Of a DNA stretch of 14,527 nucleotides, positions 6,272 to 14,370 are shown in pieces (the first letter of the stretch is position 1; the number at the start of each line of letters is the position of its first letter). The translations under genes and the position numbers were made by a program. Source of the stretch: Pseudomonadota bacterium (GTDB lineage: Bacteria; Pseudomonadota; Alphaproteobacteria; Sphingomonadales; Sphingomonadaceae); contig JAEWKG010000201.1 of NCBI GenBank assembly GCA_023386135.1, positions 1 to 14,527 of the forward strand, read 5' to 3'. The notes beneath the pieces were generated by a model. It ran no database searches and had not been told where the DNA came from. It saw nothing but the letters and a program-made list of their open reading frames with translations.

Positions 6272-6943
6272 ATGTGGCGCCTCTATCAATTCCCGCTCTG
6301 CCCGTTCAGCCGCAAGGTCCGGCTGCTGATGTCCGAGAAGGGCATCGGCTACGAACTGTGGCGCGAGAACCCGTGGGAAGCGAGCGACGGTTTCTGGCGC
6401 TTGAACGCCGCCGGGCGGACTCCGGTCCTCGAGGACAAGGCCAAGGGCGTGGTCCTCGCCGATAGCCGGGCGATCTGCGAGTACTTCGAAGAGACGGTCG
6501 ACCGCGCGGCGATGATCAACGGCACCGCCGCCAACCGCGCGGAGATCCGCCGGCTGGTCGCGCTGCTCGACGAGAACTTCTACGGCGATGTCACCGCGCC
6601 GCTCCTCCACGAGCGGATGAAGAAGCGCATCGTCCTGCGCCAGCCGCCGGACAGCCGGGTCCTGCGCGAGGCGATGAAGCTGGCGCACGAGCATCTCGAA
6701 TACATCGACTGGCTGGTCGACACCCGCGCCTGGCTTGCCGGCAGCACGATGAGCCTCGCCGACCTCGCCGCCGCGGCGCAGATCTCGGTCGCCGCCTACC
6801 TCGGCGGGATCGACTGGACCGGCCACGAACAGTCGCGCGGGTGGTACTCGGTGTTCAAGAGCCGGCCCAGCTTCCGCCCGCTGCTGACCGAACGGATGGA
6901 AGTGATCCAGCCGCCGGTCCACTACGCGCAAGTGGATGCTTAA
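6272..6943 (+). CDS. glutathione S-transferase family protein
   Basis: The 223-residue product has the two-domain GST fold. The N-terminal thioredoxin-like half starts MWRLYQFPLCPFSRKVRLLM; a C-P-F-S motif at 10-13 points to a cysteine-type active site, as in omega-like or glutaredoxin-like GSTs, rather than Tyr/Ser. Pro51 (GRTPVLED) is the cis-proline, and the Asp64-Ser65 pair in LADSRAICEYFEE contacts the gamma-glutamyl group of glutathione in relatives. The helical C-terminal half carries AWLAGSTMSLADLAAAAQIS (153-172) with the usual S-x-x-D N-capping box. The substrate is unknown; reduction of mixed disulfides is more likely than conjugation, given the Cys motif. It lies just upstream of msrB, another thiol-redox gene, but a terminator-like hairpin separates them. 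Confidence 0.9.
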   Translation: MWRLYQFPLCPFSRKVRLLMSEKGIGYELWRENPWEASDGFWRLNAAGRTPVLEDKAKGVVLADSRAICEYFEETVDRAAMINGTAANRAEIRRLVALLDENFYGDVTAPLLHERMKKRIVLRQPPDSRVLREAMKLAHEHLEYIDWLVDTRAWLAGSTMSLADLAAAAQISVAAYLGGIDWTGHEQSRGWYSVFKSRPSFRPLLTERMEVIQPPVHYAQVDA

Positions 6944-6964
6944 TTCGATAGGCCCTCAAGCGCC

Positions 6965-6985
6965 GGGCGGGACGCGTCCGCGCCC
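6965..6985 (+). terminator. GC-rich hairpin after the GST gene, candidate terminator
   Basis: It has a perfect 10-base palindrome, ggacgcgtcc (6970-6979), flanked by gggcg (6965-6969) and cgccc (6981-6985) with one bulged g. The stem is about eight base pairs. It begins 21 bases after the GST stop and is followed by a pyrimidine-rich but not T-pure run (ccttggctttcc), so it is only a moderate terminator candidate. Confidence 0.4.
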
Positions 6986-7026
6986 CTTGGCTTTCCTCGC
7001 ATAAGCTCGGGCGGCCGTTCGGCCTT

Positions 7027-7064
7027 GCGGTCCGCCGTGGGCGGTCCGTCATTGTCGAGGACCG
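7027..7064 (+). repeat. repeat pair with shared complement in the msrB leader
   Basis: The direct repeat gcggtccg occurs at 7027-7034 and 7041-7048. The sequence ggaccg at 7059-7064 can pair with cggtcc in either copy (7028-7033 or 7042-7047). These are therefore two mutually exclusive stems, just upstream of the hairpin around the msrB start. The repeats are seen directly; a regulatory role is inference. Confidence 0.4.
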
Positions 7065-7077
7065 TTCCTCTCCCCAT

Positions 7078-7103
7078 ATCGGAAGCCAAGGAGAGCTTCC
7101 GAT
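7078..7103 (+). promoter_or_regulatory. hairpin enclosing the msrB ribosome-binding site
   Basis: The perfect 9-bp arms are atcggaagc (7078-7086) and gcttccgat (7095-7103), around the loop caaggaga (7087-7094). The loop holds the Shine-Dalgarno AAGGAG, and the closing pairs use the first two bases of the ATG at 7102. The mRNA would present the ribosome-binding site in a loop while the start codon is partly paired. This could act as a translational switch, for example for temperature or a binding protein. Confidence 0.6.
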
Positions 7104-7527
7104 GACGATCGACTTCAAGAACCTCTCGGCCGCCGAATGGCGAGAGAAGCTGAGCCCCGAGCAGTTTCACGTCCTGCGCGAAAAGGGCACCGAGCGCGCC
7201 TTCACCGGCAAGTACGACAAGAACAAGGCCGCGGGCGAGTACCGCTGCGCCGGGTGCGGCGAACTGCTGTTCGACAGCGAGGGCAAGTACGACAGCGGTT
7301 GCGGATGGCCCGCCTTCCACACGGCCGCGGACAGTTCGGCGATCGATGAGCACCGCGACACCAGCTATGGGATGGTCCGCACCGAAGTTACCTGCGCCAA
7401 GTGCGAGGGGCACCTCGGCCACGTGTTCCCGGACGGTCCGCGCGAGCATGGCGGCATGCGCTATTGCATCAACTCGGCCTCGATCGACTTCACCCCGCGC
7501 GACGCCGGGAAATCCTCCGCGCAATAA
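7102..7527 (+). CDS. msrB: peptide-methionine (R)-S-oxide reductase MsrB
   Basis: MsrB reduces the R-epimer of methionine sulfoxide in proteins, usually with thioredoxin as electron donor. The 141-residue product is a lone MsrB domain with no signal peptide, so it is cytoplasmic. The structural zinc is held by two CxxC pairs, Cys49/Cys52 and Cys98/Cys101. The catalytic cysteine is Cys122 in MRYCINSAS. Cys67 in YDSGCGWPAF lies where many MsrBs have the resolving cysteine, so the two-cysteine recycling mechanism is likely. H104/H107 (HLGHVFPDGP) complete the active-site pattern. The start is supported by AAGGAG eight bases upstream, although that site sits in a hairpin loop. It follows a GST gene and precedes a PBP gene by 64 bases. 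Confidence 0.96.
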   Translation: MTIDFKNLSAAEWREKLSPEQFHVLREKGTERAFTGKYDKNKAAGEYRCAGCGELLFDSEGKYDSGCGWPAFHTAADSSAIDEHRDTSYGMVRTEVTCAKCEGHLGHVFPDGPREHGGMRYCINSASIDFTPRDAGKSSAQ

Positions 7528-7591
7528 CCGTTCACGCGCGGTTCCATCTCGCCTATGCACCAGCGCCACAATGAGGGTGTCGGAATAATCG

Positions 7592-9817
7592 ATGGCGGAG
7601 CGGGGAAGCCGGCGCGCAGCTGCCGAGGCGCAACGCAGGCGGCAGTCGGACAAGCGGCCGAGTAACCGCGGACGCGCGCAGCCGGCGACCGAACGCACGG
7701 GCTGGCGGCTGTGGCTGCGGCGGTTGTTTGTGTGGGGCGGCGCCGCTGCCCTGCTCGGTGCGCTGTTCCTCGGGCTCGCGGTGGCCTTCGCCGCGCGCTC
7801 GCTGCCCACCTATTCAGCGCTCAAGGCGACCCAGCCGGGCCAGACGATCGTCGTGCGCGCACGCGACGGGAGCGAGGTGCTCGAGCTCGGGCCGAGCTAC
7901 GGCCGCTGGCTCGACCGCAACCAGATCCCGCAGGTGATGAAGGACGCGATGGTCTCGGTCGAGGATCGCCGCTTCTATTCGCACCCCGGCGTCGATCCGA
8001 TCGGCCTGGCCCGCGCCGTGTATGTCTGGCTGACCGGCGACAAGCGGCTGCAGGCGACCTCGACCATCACCCAGCAGCTCGCGCGCAACCTGTTCCTCAA
8101 TTCCAACCGCTCGTTCGATCGCAAGCTGCGCGAGGCGATCCTGGCGATGGCGCTGGAGGCGAAGTTCTCCAAGGAGCAGATCCTCGAGCTCTATCTCAAC
8201 AAGGTCTATTTCGGCGGCGGCGCGTACGGAGTGGATTCGGCCAGCCGCAAGTTCTTCAGCCACGACGCGACGCACCTCTCGACCGCCGAGGCCGCGATCA
8301 TCGCCGGGCTGGTCAAGGCGCCGAGCCGCTTCTCGCCCACCGCCGACGTCGATGCCGCGGTGGATCGCGCCAACGTCGTGCTGGCGCTGATGCGCGAACA
8401 AGGCCGCATTTCGGCAAGCGAGGCCGAGGTCGATCCGAGTGCAGTGAAGCTCAAGAAGGACGAGAGCCAGAATTCGGTCCGCTACTTCACCGACTGGGCG
8501 CTGCCGCAGCTCGATATCCTCCTGCCCGAGACGACCGAGCCGATCCAGGTGTGGACCACGATCGATACCGGCATGCAGCAGGCCGCGGCGACCGCGATCA
8601 AGTCGAACGTGCCGGGCGGCGCGCAGGGCGCGCTCGTCAGCATGGACCGCGACGGGGCGATCCTGGCGATGGTCGGCGGCACCGACTACGTCACCACCAA
8701 CTACAACCGCGCGACCGAGGCGCTGCGGCAGCCCGGATCGGCGTGGAAGCTGTTCGTCTACCTCGCCGCGCTGGAGGCCGGCTACACGCCCGAGGACACC
8801 GTCAAGGACGTGCCGGTGACCATCGACGGGTGGAGCCCGCGCAACGACGGTCGCAACTACGCCGGCGAGATCAACGTGCGCACCGCGTTCGCTTACTCCA
8901 AGAACACCGTTGCGGCGCAGCTCGGCAACGAAGTCGGCTTTGGCACGGTCGCCTCGATGGCGCGGCGGTTCGGCATCTCGACCCCGATCTCGACCTATCC
9001 CGCGATGGTGCTGGGATCGAGCGAGGTGCGCGTGCTCGACATGACCCGCGCGTTTGCCGAGGTCGGCGCGGGCGGCAACAGCCTCGAGCCCTACGGCATC
9101 GTCAAGGTCACGACCAACGACGGTGAGGTGCTCTACCGGCACGAGGCGAAGAACCCGACCCGGCTAGTTCCCGACTATGTCGCCGCGGGTATGACCGACC
9201 TGCTCCAGACCGCGGTCAGCACTGGCACCGGACGCGCGGCGCAGATCGGGCGCCCGGTGGCGGGCAAGACCGGCACCACCAGCTCCAACAAGGACGGCTG
9301 GTTCCTCGGCTTCTCCAGCGGCATCACCACCGGTGTTTGGATGGGCCGCGACGACGCCAAGTCGATCCCCAGCCTCCACGGCGGCACCGCGCCCGCCCAG
9401 GCGTTCGCGGCGTACATGAAGTATGCGGTGCGCAATCGCCCGGTCGAACAGTTCAACACCGAGCTCAAGCTGCCCGAATGGCAGCTCGAGCCCGACGACG
9501 AACAGATGTACGGCAACCCCGACGATTATTACTACACCGACGACAGCGGCAACCTGGTCGAGCCGCAGCGACCCGGTGACGGCTCCACGCCCGCGGGCCC
9601 GGACCCCTTCCCGCCGCAGGGCGAGCAAGCCGTGCCCGGTCCCACAGCGCCGGTTGGCGGACGCCGTCCTCAGCCGGCCGACGATGGCAGCCAGGCGGCG
9701 AGCGACGACTTCCTCAATCGCGCCACCGGTAACGTGCCGCCACCAGCGCCTGTGCCGACGGCACGGGCGCGGCCTGTGCCGACGCCGTCACAGCCCGCCG
9801 CGACGCCACGCCCCTAG
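7592..9817 (+). CDS. class A penicillin-binding protein, PBP1A type (glycosyltransferase/transpeptidase)
   Basis: This bifunctional inner-membrane enzyme polymerises lipid II and cross-links peptidoglycan in the periplasm. The 741-residue product has a basic cytoplasmic N-terminus (1-40) and one membrane span (about 43-68). The GT51 domain carries VEDRRFYSHPGVD (catalytic Glu124), STITQQLARNLFL (157-169) and KEQILELYLNKVYFGGGAYG (194-213). The transpeptidase domain has all three motifs: S-x-x-K at Ser383-Lys386 (PGSAWK), S-x-N at 436-438 (SKN) and K-T-G at 559-561. After about residue 640 comes an acidic, Tyr-rich stretch and then a disordered Pro-rich tail to the end. It is shorter than gammaproteobacterial PBP1a. 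The stop overlaps that of the convergent kinase gene in CTAG. Only a weak ribosome-binding site (GGA, seven bases upstream) supports the ATG. Confidence 0.95.
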   Translation: MAERGSRRAAAEAQRRRQSDKRPSNRGRAQPATERTGWRLWLRRLFVWGGAAALLGALFLGLAVAFAARSLPTYSALKATQPGQTIVVRARDGSEVLELGPSYGRWLDRNQIPQVMKDAMVSVEDRRFYSHPGVDPIGLARAVYVWLTGDKRLQATSTITQQLARNLFLNSNRSFDRKLREAILAMALEAKFSKEQILELYLNKVYFGGGAYGVDSASRKFFSHDATHLSTAEAAIIAGLVKAPSRFSPTADVDAAVDRANVVLALMREQGRISASEAEVDPSAVKLKKDESQNSVRYFTDWALPQLDILLPETTEPIQVWTTIDTGMQQAAATAIKSNVPGGAQGALVSMDRDGAILAMVGGTDYVTTNYNRATEALRQPGSAWKLFVYLAALEAGYTPEDTVKDVPVTIDGWSPRNDGRNYAGEINVRTAFAYSKNTVAAQLGNEVGFGTVASMARRFGISTPISTYPAMVLGSSEVRVLDMTRAFAEVGAGGNSLEPYGIVKVTTNDGEVLYRHEAKNPTRLVPDYVAAGMTDLLQTAVSTGTGRAAQIGRPVAGKTGTTSSNKDGWFLGFSSGITTGVWMGRDDAKSIPSLHGGTAPAQAFAAYMKYAVRNRPVEQFNTELKLPEWQLEPDDEQMYGNPDDYYYTDDSGNLVEPQRPGDGSTPAGPDPFPPQGEQAVPGPTAPVGGRRPQPADDGSQAASDDFLNRATGNVPPPAPVPTARARPVPTPSQPAATPRP
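9748..9784 (+). repeat. 13-base direct repeat in the Pro-rich tail of the PBP gene
   Basis: gcctgtgccgacg occurs at 9748-9760 and 9772-9784, offset by 24 bases (eight codons). It encodes the repeated PVPT in the C-terminal tail. The tail may vary in length by slippage or recombination between such repeats; that is inference. Confidence 0.6.
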
Positions 9818-11109
9818 GCGGGCAGCGGGAAGCGCATCGTCACCTCGATACCGGCTGGGGTGAAGCTGCGGTCGATCGAGCCCCGCAGCTGGCGTGCGGC
9901 GCTGGTCATCAACAGGCTGCCGAAGCCGGTGCGTGCCGGTGCGCTGGTGTCGCCCGCGTGCTCCTCGCGCCAGTCGAGGCGCAGGTCCTCGCCATCGCGC
10001 CGCCACTCCACCCGCAGCAGCCCGCCGCTCGACCAGCAGCCGTACTTGACCGCGTTGGTGGCGAGCTCGTGAAGCACCAGCCCCAGCGGAGTGATTTGCC
10101 GGGCGGGCAGGAACACCGCGGTCCCGTCGAGCGCAGCCCGGCGTTCGGACGAAAGATACGGCCGGATCGCGGTCTCGATGAGCGTGCGTAGCGCCACACC
10201 GCCATCCTCCGGCGCGCCCTGCGTCACCTGGTGCGCGGCGAGGAGGGCGTGAATGCGGTCGGCGATGCTGTCGACCACCGGCTTGGCCTCGGGCAAATCC
10301 TTGCCGCTCATCCGCACGATGGCGAGGATCACCGCGAACAGGTTCTTGACCCGGTGGTTGAGCTCGCGCGCCAGCAGGTCCGCCCGATCGCGGGATTCGG
10401 CCACCAGGGCGGCACGTGCGGCCTCGGCGTCGGCGCGAGCGGCGCGGCCGACGAGGCGGTAGCCGAGCCCGAGGGCAAACAGCAGCATGACCGACAGGCC
10501 GACCAGTAGCGGGATCACCCGGGCCTCAGCCCGCGCGCTGTCGTCGGTCGCCTCGCGCAACTGTGCATCCTCGATCGCCTCGAGCTCGCGGATGGATGCG
10601 CGCAGGCGCTCCATCACTTCCTGTCCCTCGTCGGTGAGGATGCGCTTGCGCGCCTCGAGCACGTCACCGCGGTCGATCAGCGCGACCGAGTCCGAAATTT
10701 CCCCGAACTTGGAGGTGGTGAGGTTCTCGACCTGATCGAGCAGTTCGCGCTGGCGATCGTTGGCCTCGGGCTCGACCAGCTGGCGCAAATGTACGAGCGC
10801 CGGCGCATACTGCTCACGCGCCATGCGATACGGGCCGAGATACCGCTCGTCGAGGGTGATGAGATAGCCGCGCTGCCCCGTCTCGGCATTGAGCGCGGCG
10901 CGGTTGATGCTGGCGAGTTCGGCCAGGACCTCGCTCGTCCGCCGCGCCTGCGCGCGCTCGGTCCGCTCGGCCTCTACGGTCTGGAAGATCAGCAGCACCG
11001 CGCCGATCAGTGAGGCGGCGACGAGCCCGAACGCGATCAGGTTGCCGCTGCGCGCCAACAGCCGGCGCAAAGCCGGACGCAGCCCGGATGTGCGTTCCGT
11101 CCCGTCCAT
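9814..11109 (-). CDS. sensor histidine kinase, CHASE3 sensor with HWE/HisKA_2-type kinase
   Basis: The product is 431 residues. TM1 is about 22-43, a periplasmic helical region about 45-195 looks like CHASE3 (typical NAETGQRGYLIT at 75-86), and TM2 is about 198-220. The dimerisation segment ELNHRVKNLFAVILAIVRM (249-267) carries phospho-acceptor His252. The ATPase half has LHELATNAVKYG (346-357) with His347 and Asn352, and W-R-E at 380-382; these H and W-x-E residues define HWE-family kinases. In alphaproteobacteria such kinases often feed the PhyR general stress response. No response regulator is encoded here, so the partner is unknown. The gene starts 33 bases after the polA stop on the same strand and may be cotranscribed. 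The start at 11109 has no strong ribosome-binding site. Confidence 0.92.
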   Translation of the reverse strand: MDGTERTSGLRPALRRLLARSGNLIAFGLVAASLIGAVLLIFQTVEAERTERAQARRTSEVLAELASINRAALNAETGQRGYLITLDERYLGPYRMAREQYAPALVHLRQLVEPEANDRQRELLDQVENLTTSKFGEISDSVALIDRGDVLEARKRILTDEGQEVMERLRASIRELEAIEDAQLREATDDSARAEARVIPLLVGLSVMLLFALGLGYRLVGRAARADAEAARAALVAESRDRADLLARELNHRVKNLFAVILAIVRMSGKDLPEAKPVVDSIADRIHALLAAHQVTQGAPEDGGVALRTLIETAIRPYLSSERRAALDGTAVFLPARQITPLGLVLHELATNAVKYGCWSSGGLLRVEWRRDGEDLRLDWREEHAGDTSAPARTGFGSLLMTSAARQLRGSIDRSFTPAGIEVTMRFPLPA

Positions 11110-11142
11110 GTGCCGGAACTTACGCGCTAAACGCCAGCCAAG

Positions 11143-14001
11143 CTAGTGCGCGGCGCCCCAGCTCTTGCCGGTGCCGATGTCGATTCCGAGCGGCACGTCG
11201 AGCGCGACCGCGGGCAACGCCGCTTCCGCCATGACGCGCTCGATCACCGGCGCGGCGGCGGCGACGTCGCCTTCGGGCAGTTCGAACACCAGCTCGTCGT
11301 GCACCTGCAGCAGCATCCGTACGTGGCCGAGGCCAGCGGCTTCCAGCGCGGGCATCATCCGCGCCATCGCGCGCTTGATGATGTCGGCGCTGGTCCCCTG
11401 GATGGGCGCATTGATCGCGGCGCGCTCGCTGCCGGCGCGTTCATTGGGGTTCTTCGAGTTGATCCGCGGGAACCACGTCTTTCGCCCGAACAGCGGCTCC
11501 GAGTACCCCTTCTCGCGCACGCTCTCGAGCGTCGCGTGGATGTAGTGTTGGATGCCGGGGAAGCGTTGGAAGTAGGTATCGATGATCGCCTGCGCCTCGT
11601 CCGCCTCGATCCCCAGCCGGCCGCCGAGGCCCCAGCGGCTGATGCCGTAGAGGATCGCGAAGTTGACCGTCTTGGCCTTCGCACGGGTGTCGCGGTCGAC
11701 GGTGCCGAACATCTCCTGCGCGGTGCGCGAGTGGATGTCCTCGGCGGCGGCGAAAGCCTCCTTCAAGGGCGGCACGTCGGCCATGTGCGCGGCCAGCCGC
11801 AGCTCGATCTGGCTGTAGTCGGCGGCGAGGAGGACGTTGCCTTCTTCCGCTACGAACGCCTCGCGGATCTGGCGGCCGATCTCGGTGCGGATGGGGATGT
11901 TCTGCAAATTGGGATCGGTCGAGGAAAGCCGCCCGGTCTGCGCGCCGACCAGACTGTAACTGGTGTGCACCCGCCCCGTATCGGGGTTGATCGCGGCCTG
12001 CAGCGCATCGGTGTAGGTGCTCTTGAGCTTGGTCAGCTGGCGCCATTCGAGCACCTTGGTCGCGACCTCCGCGCCCTGCCCGGCGAGTCCCTCGAGGATC
12101 GCCTGGACGGTCGAATACATGCCGCTCTTGCCCTTGCGGCCGCCCTTGTAGCCCATCTTGTCGAACAGCACGTCGCCCAGTTGCTTGGGGCTGCCGATGG
12201 TGAACTCGACCCCGCAGCAGTCCCACACCTCGCGCTCGATCCGGGTGATCTCGCGCGCGAATTCCTCGGACAGGCGCGCCAGTTGCTGGCGGTCGACCTT
12301 GATCCCGTGGCGCTCCATCTGCGCGATCACCGGGATCAGCGGGCGGTCGACCCGCTCGTACACCTGGGTGCCGCCTTCGGTCGCTAGGCGCGGCCTGAGG
12401 TGCTTCCACAGGCGCCAGGTCACGTCGGCATCCTCGGCGGCGTATTCGGTCGCGCGATCGAGCGGCACCTCGCCGAACGGGATCGTCTTCTTGCCGGTCC
12501 CGCGCACTTCCTTGAAGGTCAGCGTGGTGTGGCCGAGGTGGCGCTCGGACAGCTCGTCCATCCCGTGCCCGCCGCCGATCCCGTCTAGGCTGCGCCCGGC
12601 GTCGAGCGCGAAGCTGACGATCATCGTGTCGTCGATCGGCGCGACGGCGATCTTCGCGCAGCGGGCGAGGATCGAGATGTCGTACTTGATGTTCTGCCCT
12701 ACCTTGCGGACCGCCTCGCTCTCGAGCAGCGGCCGCAGCGCGTCGTAAGCCGCCTGGCGCTCGATCTGCACCGGCACTTGCGCGAACATGTCGCTGCCGC
12801 CGTGGCCCAGCGGGATGTAGCAGGCGTCGTTCGGGCTGAGCGCGAGGCTGATGCCGGCCAGCTCGGCCTTCATCGCGTCGAGGCTGCTGGTTTCGGTGTC
12901 GATCGCCACCAGCCGTGCGGCATAGGCGCGCTCGATCCAGTGCGAGAGACGCTCCATGCTGGTGACGCACTCGTAGGCCGATCGGTCGACCGGCGGCATC
13001 TCGGGCAGGGGTTGGCGGTTGCCCTCGGGCGCCGCGGGCGCTCCGGCGTTCTGCGGCTTGGCGGGATTGAGCTGGGTCGGCCGCTCGGGGCTGCCCTTGC
13101 CGCCGTCGAGCCGCTTCAGAAGGCTGGTGAAGCCATGCTCCGACAGGAACGCCGCGAGCGGTTCGGGCGGCACGCCGTCCAGCTTCATGTCGTCGATCGC
13201 GATCGGCAGCTCGCAGTCTTCCTTGAGCTGGACCAGCACGCGGCTGAGCTCGGCCATTTCGCGGCCCTCGATCAGCCGGTCGCGCAGCTTGCCCGCCTTC
13301 ATCTCGGGCGCGGCATCGAGCGCGCCCGTCAGGCTGCCATAGTCCTGGATCAGCTTCGAGGCGGTCTTGGGACCGATGCCGTAGATGCCCGGCACGTTGT
13401 CCACGCTGTCGCCCATCAGCGCGAGGACGTCGCCGACCAGCTCGGGCGGAACACCGAACTTCTCGACCACTTCGGGGATGTCGATCCGCTGGTTTTTCAT
13501 TGTATCGAGCATGTCGATACAGCCGCCCTCGACGCCGTCGTGCGGCTCGGCGCAGCGGCCGACGAGCTGCATCAGGTCCTTGTCGCTCGAGACGATGGTC
13601 ACATCCCACCCGCGGCGGGTCGCTTCGCGGGCGTAGGAGGCGATGAGGTCGTCCGCCTCGAGATCGTCCTCCTCGATGCACGGCAGGCTGAACGCGCGGG
13701 TGGCGTCGCGGATCAGCGGGAACTGCGGGACGAGGTCCTCGGGCGGCGGCGGGCGGTTCGCCTTGTACTGGTCGTAGAGCGCATTGCGGAAGCTGGTCGA
13801 GCCCTTGTCGAGGATCACCGCGAGGTGCGTCGGGCCGTCGGCCCTGTCGAGGTCGTCGGCGAGCTTCCACAGCATGGTGGTGTAGCCATAGACCGCGCCG
13901 ACAGGGGTGCCGGCTGGATTGGTGAGCGGCGGCAAGCGGTGATAGGCGCGGAAGATGTAGGCCGATCCATCGACCAGGTAGAGGTGCTGCTTGTCGGCCA
14001 T
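11143..14001 (-). CDS. polA: DNA polymerase I, full length with proofreading domain
   Basis: This enzyme carries out repair synthesis and Okazaki-primer removal. The 952-residue product has all three domains. The 5'-nuclease (about 1-300) has EEDDLEADDLIASYA (110-124), SSDKDLMQLV (138-147) and GDSVDNVPGIYGIGPKTA (197-214). The 3'-5' exonuclease (about 340-535) is intact: D368-x-E370 (IDTETSS), QNIKYD with Asp441, and Y520-x3-D524. The polymerase has DYSQIELR (728-735, Asp728), KAKTVNFAILYG (775-786, with the steric-gate region near Phe781) and QVHDELVF (899-906, Asp902). A Pro-rich linker of about 40 residues (300-340) joins nuclease and exonuclease. The ATG at 13999-14001 has a modest AGG five bases upstream. 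The kinase gene follows by 33 bases. Confidence 0.98.
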   Translation of the reverse strand: MADKQHLYLVDGSAYIFRAYHRLPPLTNPAGTPVGAVYGYTTMLWKLADDLDRADGPTHLAVILDKGSTSFRNALYDQYKANRPPPPEDLVPQFPLIRDATRAFSLPCIEEDDLEADDLIASYAREATRRGWDVTIVSSDKDLMQLVGRCAEPHDGVEGGCIDMLDTMKNQRIDIPEVVEKFGVPPELVGDVLALMGDSVDNVPGIYGIGPKTASKLIQDYGSLTGALDAAPEMKAGKLRDRLIEGREMAELSRVLVQLKEDCELPIAIDDMKLDGVPPEPLAAFLSEHGFTSLLKRLDGGKGSPERPTQLNPAKPQNAGAPAAPEGNRQPLPEMPPVDRSAYECVTSMERLSHWIERAYAARLVAIDTETSSLDAMKAELAGISLALSPNDACYIPLGHGGSDMFAQVPVQIERQAAYDALRPLLESEAVRKVGQNIKYDISILARCAKIAVAPIDDTMIVSFALDAGRSLDGIGGGHGMDELSERHLGHTTLTFKEVRGTGKKTIPFGEVPLDRATEYAAEDADVTWRLWKHLRPRLATEGGTQVYERVDRPLIPVIAQMERHGIKVDRQQLARLSEEFAREITRIEREVWDCCGVEFTIGSPKQLGDVLFDKMGYKGGRKGKSGMYSTVQAILEGLAGQGAEVATKVLEWRQLTKLKSTYTDALQAAINPDTGRVHTSYSLVGAQTGRLSSTDPNLQNIPIRTEIGRQIREAFVAEEGNVLLAADYSQIELRLAAHMADVPPLKEAFAAAEDIHSRTAQEMFGTVDRDTRAKAKTVNFAILYGISRWGLGGRLGIEADEAQAIIDTYFQRFPGIQHYIHATLESVREKGYSEPLFGRKTWFPRINSKNPNERAGSERAAINAPIQGTSADIIKRAMARMMPALEAAGLGHVRMLLQVHDELVFELPEGDVAAAAPVIERVMAEAALPAVALDVPLGIDIGTGKSWGAAH

Positions 14002-14069
14002 CGCGGCCTGCTAGCAGCCCCGCGGCGCCGGGTCAGCCCGATTCCGCGTGCGCGCGACCAGCGCTCGTC

Positions 14070-14216
14070 TCAGTGGTCGTCGCGGGCGTGATCCTCGCGC
14101 CGCTTGCGCGCTTCGCGGCTGCGCAGCAGCTCCTTCCACGCGGGCTCGTAGATCACCGCCAGGATGAGCAGGACGATCAGCCCGCCGATCAACAGGATGG
14201 AGAAGAGCTGGCTCAT
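14070..14216 (-). CDS. small single-span membrane protein, unknown
   Basis: This short frame encodes 48 residues. A hydrophobic segment of about 20 residues (SILLIGGLIVLLILAVIY, 6-23) comes first. A strongly charged C-terminus rich in Arg, Lys, Glu, Asp and His follows (from about residue 33). It looks like a small inner-membrane protein with a cytoplasmic basic tail. The stop lies 68 bases before the polA start on the same strand, so it may be the first gene of a polA transcript. No good ribosome-binding site precedes the ATG at 14214-14216 (only CGGTCGCAAA), which lowers confidence. The clean TM-plus-charged-tail pattern supports it. Confidence 0.5.
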   Translation of the reverse strand: MSQLFSILLIGGLIVLLILAVIYEPAWKELLRSREARKRREDHARDDH

Positions 14217-14354
14217 TTTGCGACCGTTCGGCTGAGGGGCTCGGCGGACTGCGATCCCGCGTTCGGTGTGGCCCTAGCAGAGAGGTGTCGCGGCCGGTAT
14301 CTGTAAATCGTTAGGCGGCGCGAAGCGTAGCCGGCCACAGCCGCGGCGAGACGC

Positions 14355-14370
14355 GTCCGCCAAAGCGGAC
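14355..14370. repeat. perfect 6-bp inverted repeat abutting a promoter
   Basis: gtccgc (14355-14360) and gcggac (14365-14370) flank the loop caaa. The repeat ends exactly where the candidate -35 element of the downstream lipoprotein gene begins. It could be an operator; this is inference from position. Confidence 0.4.

Noticed and set aside
11146..12387. 413-codon open frame on the plus strand opposite polA
   Set aside because: It is a codon-position shadow of polA, rich in Arg, Gly, Leu, Val, Asp and His and with no recognisable domain. polA is unambiguous on the other strand.
11441..13870. 809-codon open frame on the minus strand in another frame of polA
   Set aside because: It is an extremely Arg-rich frame-shifted reading of polA. 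The real frame contains every polymerase motif without interruption.
12778..14091. 437-codon open frame on the plus strand opposite the start of polA
   Set aside because: Same reason: antisense shadow of the polA nuclease and exonuclease domains, with no motif or ribosome-binding site.
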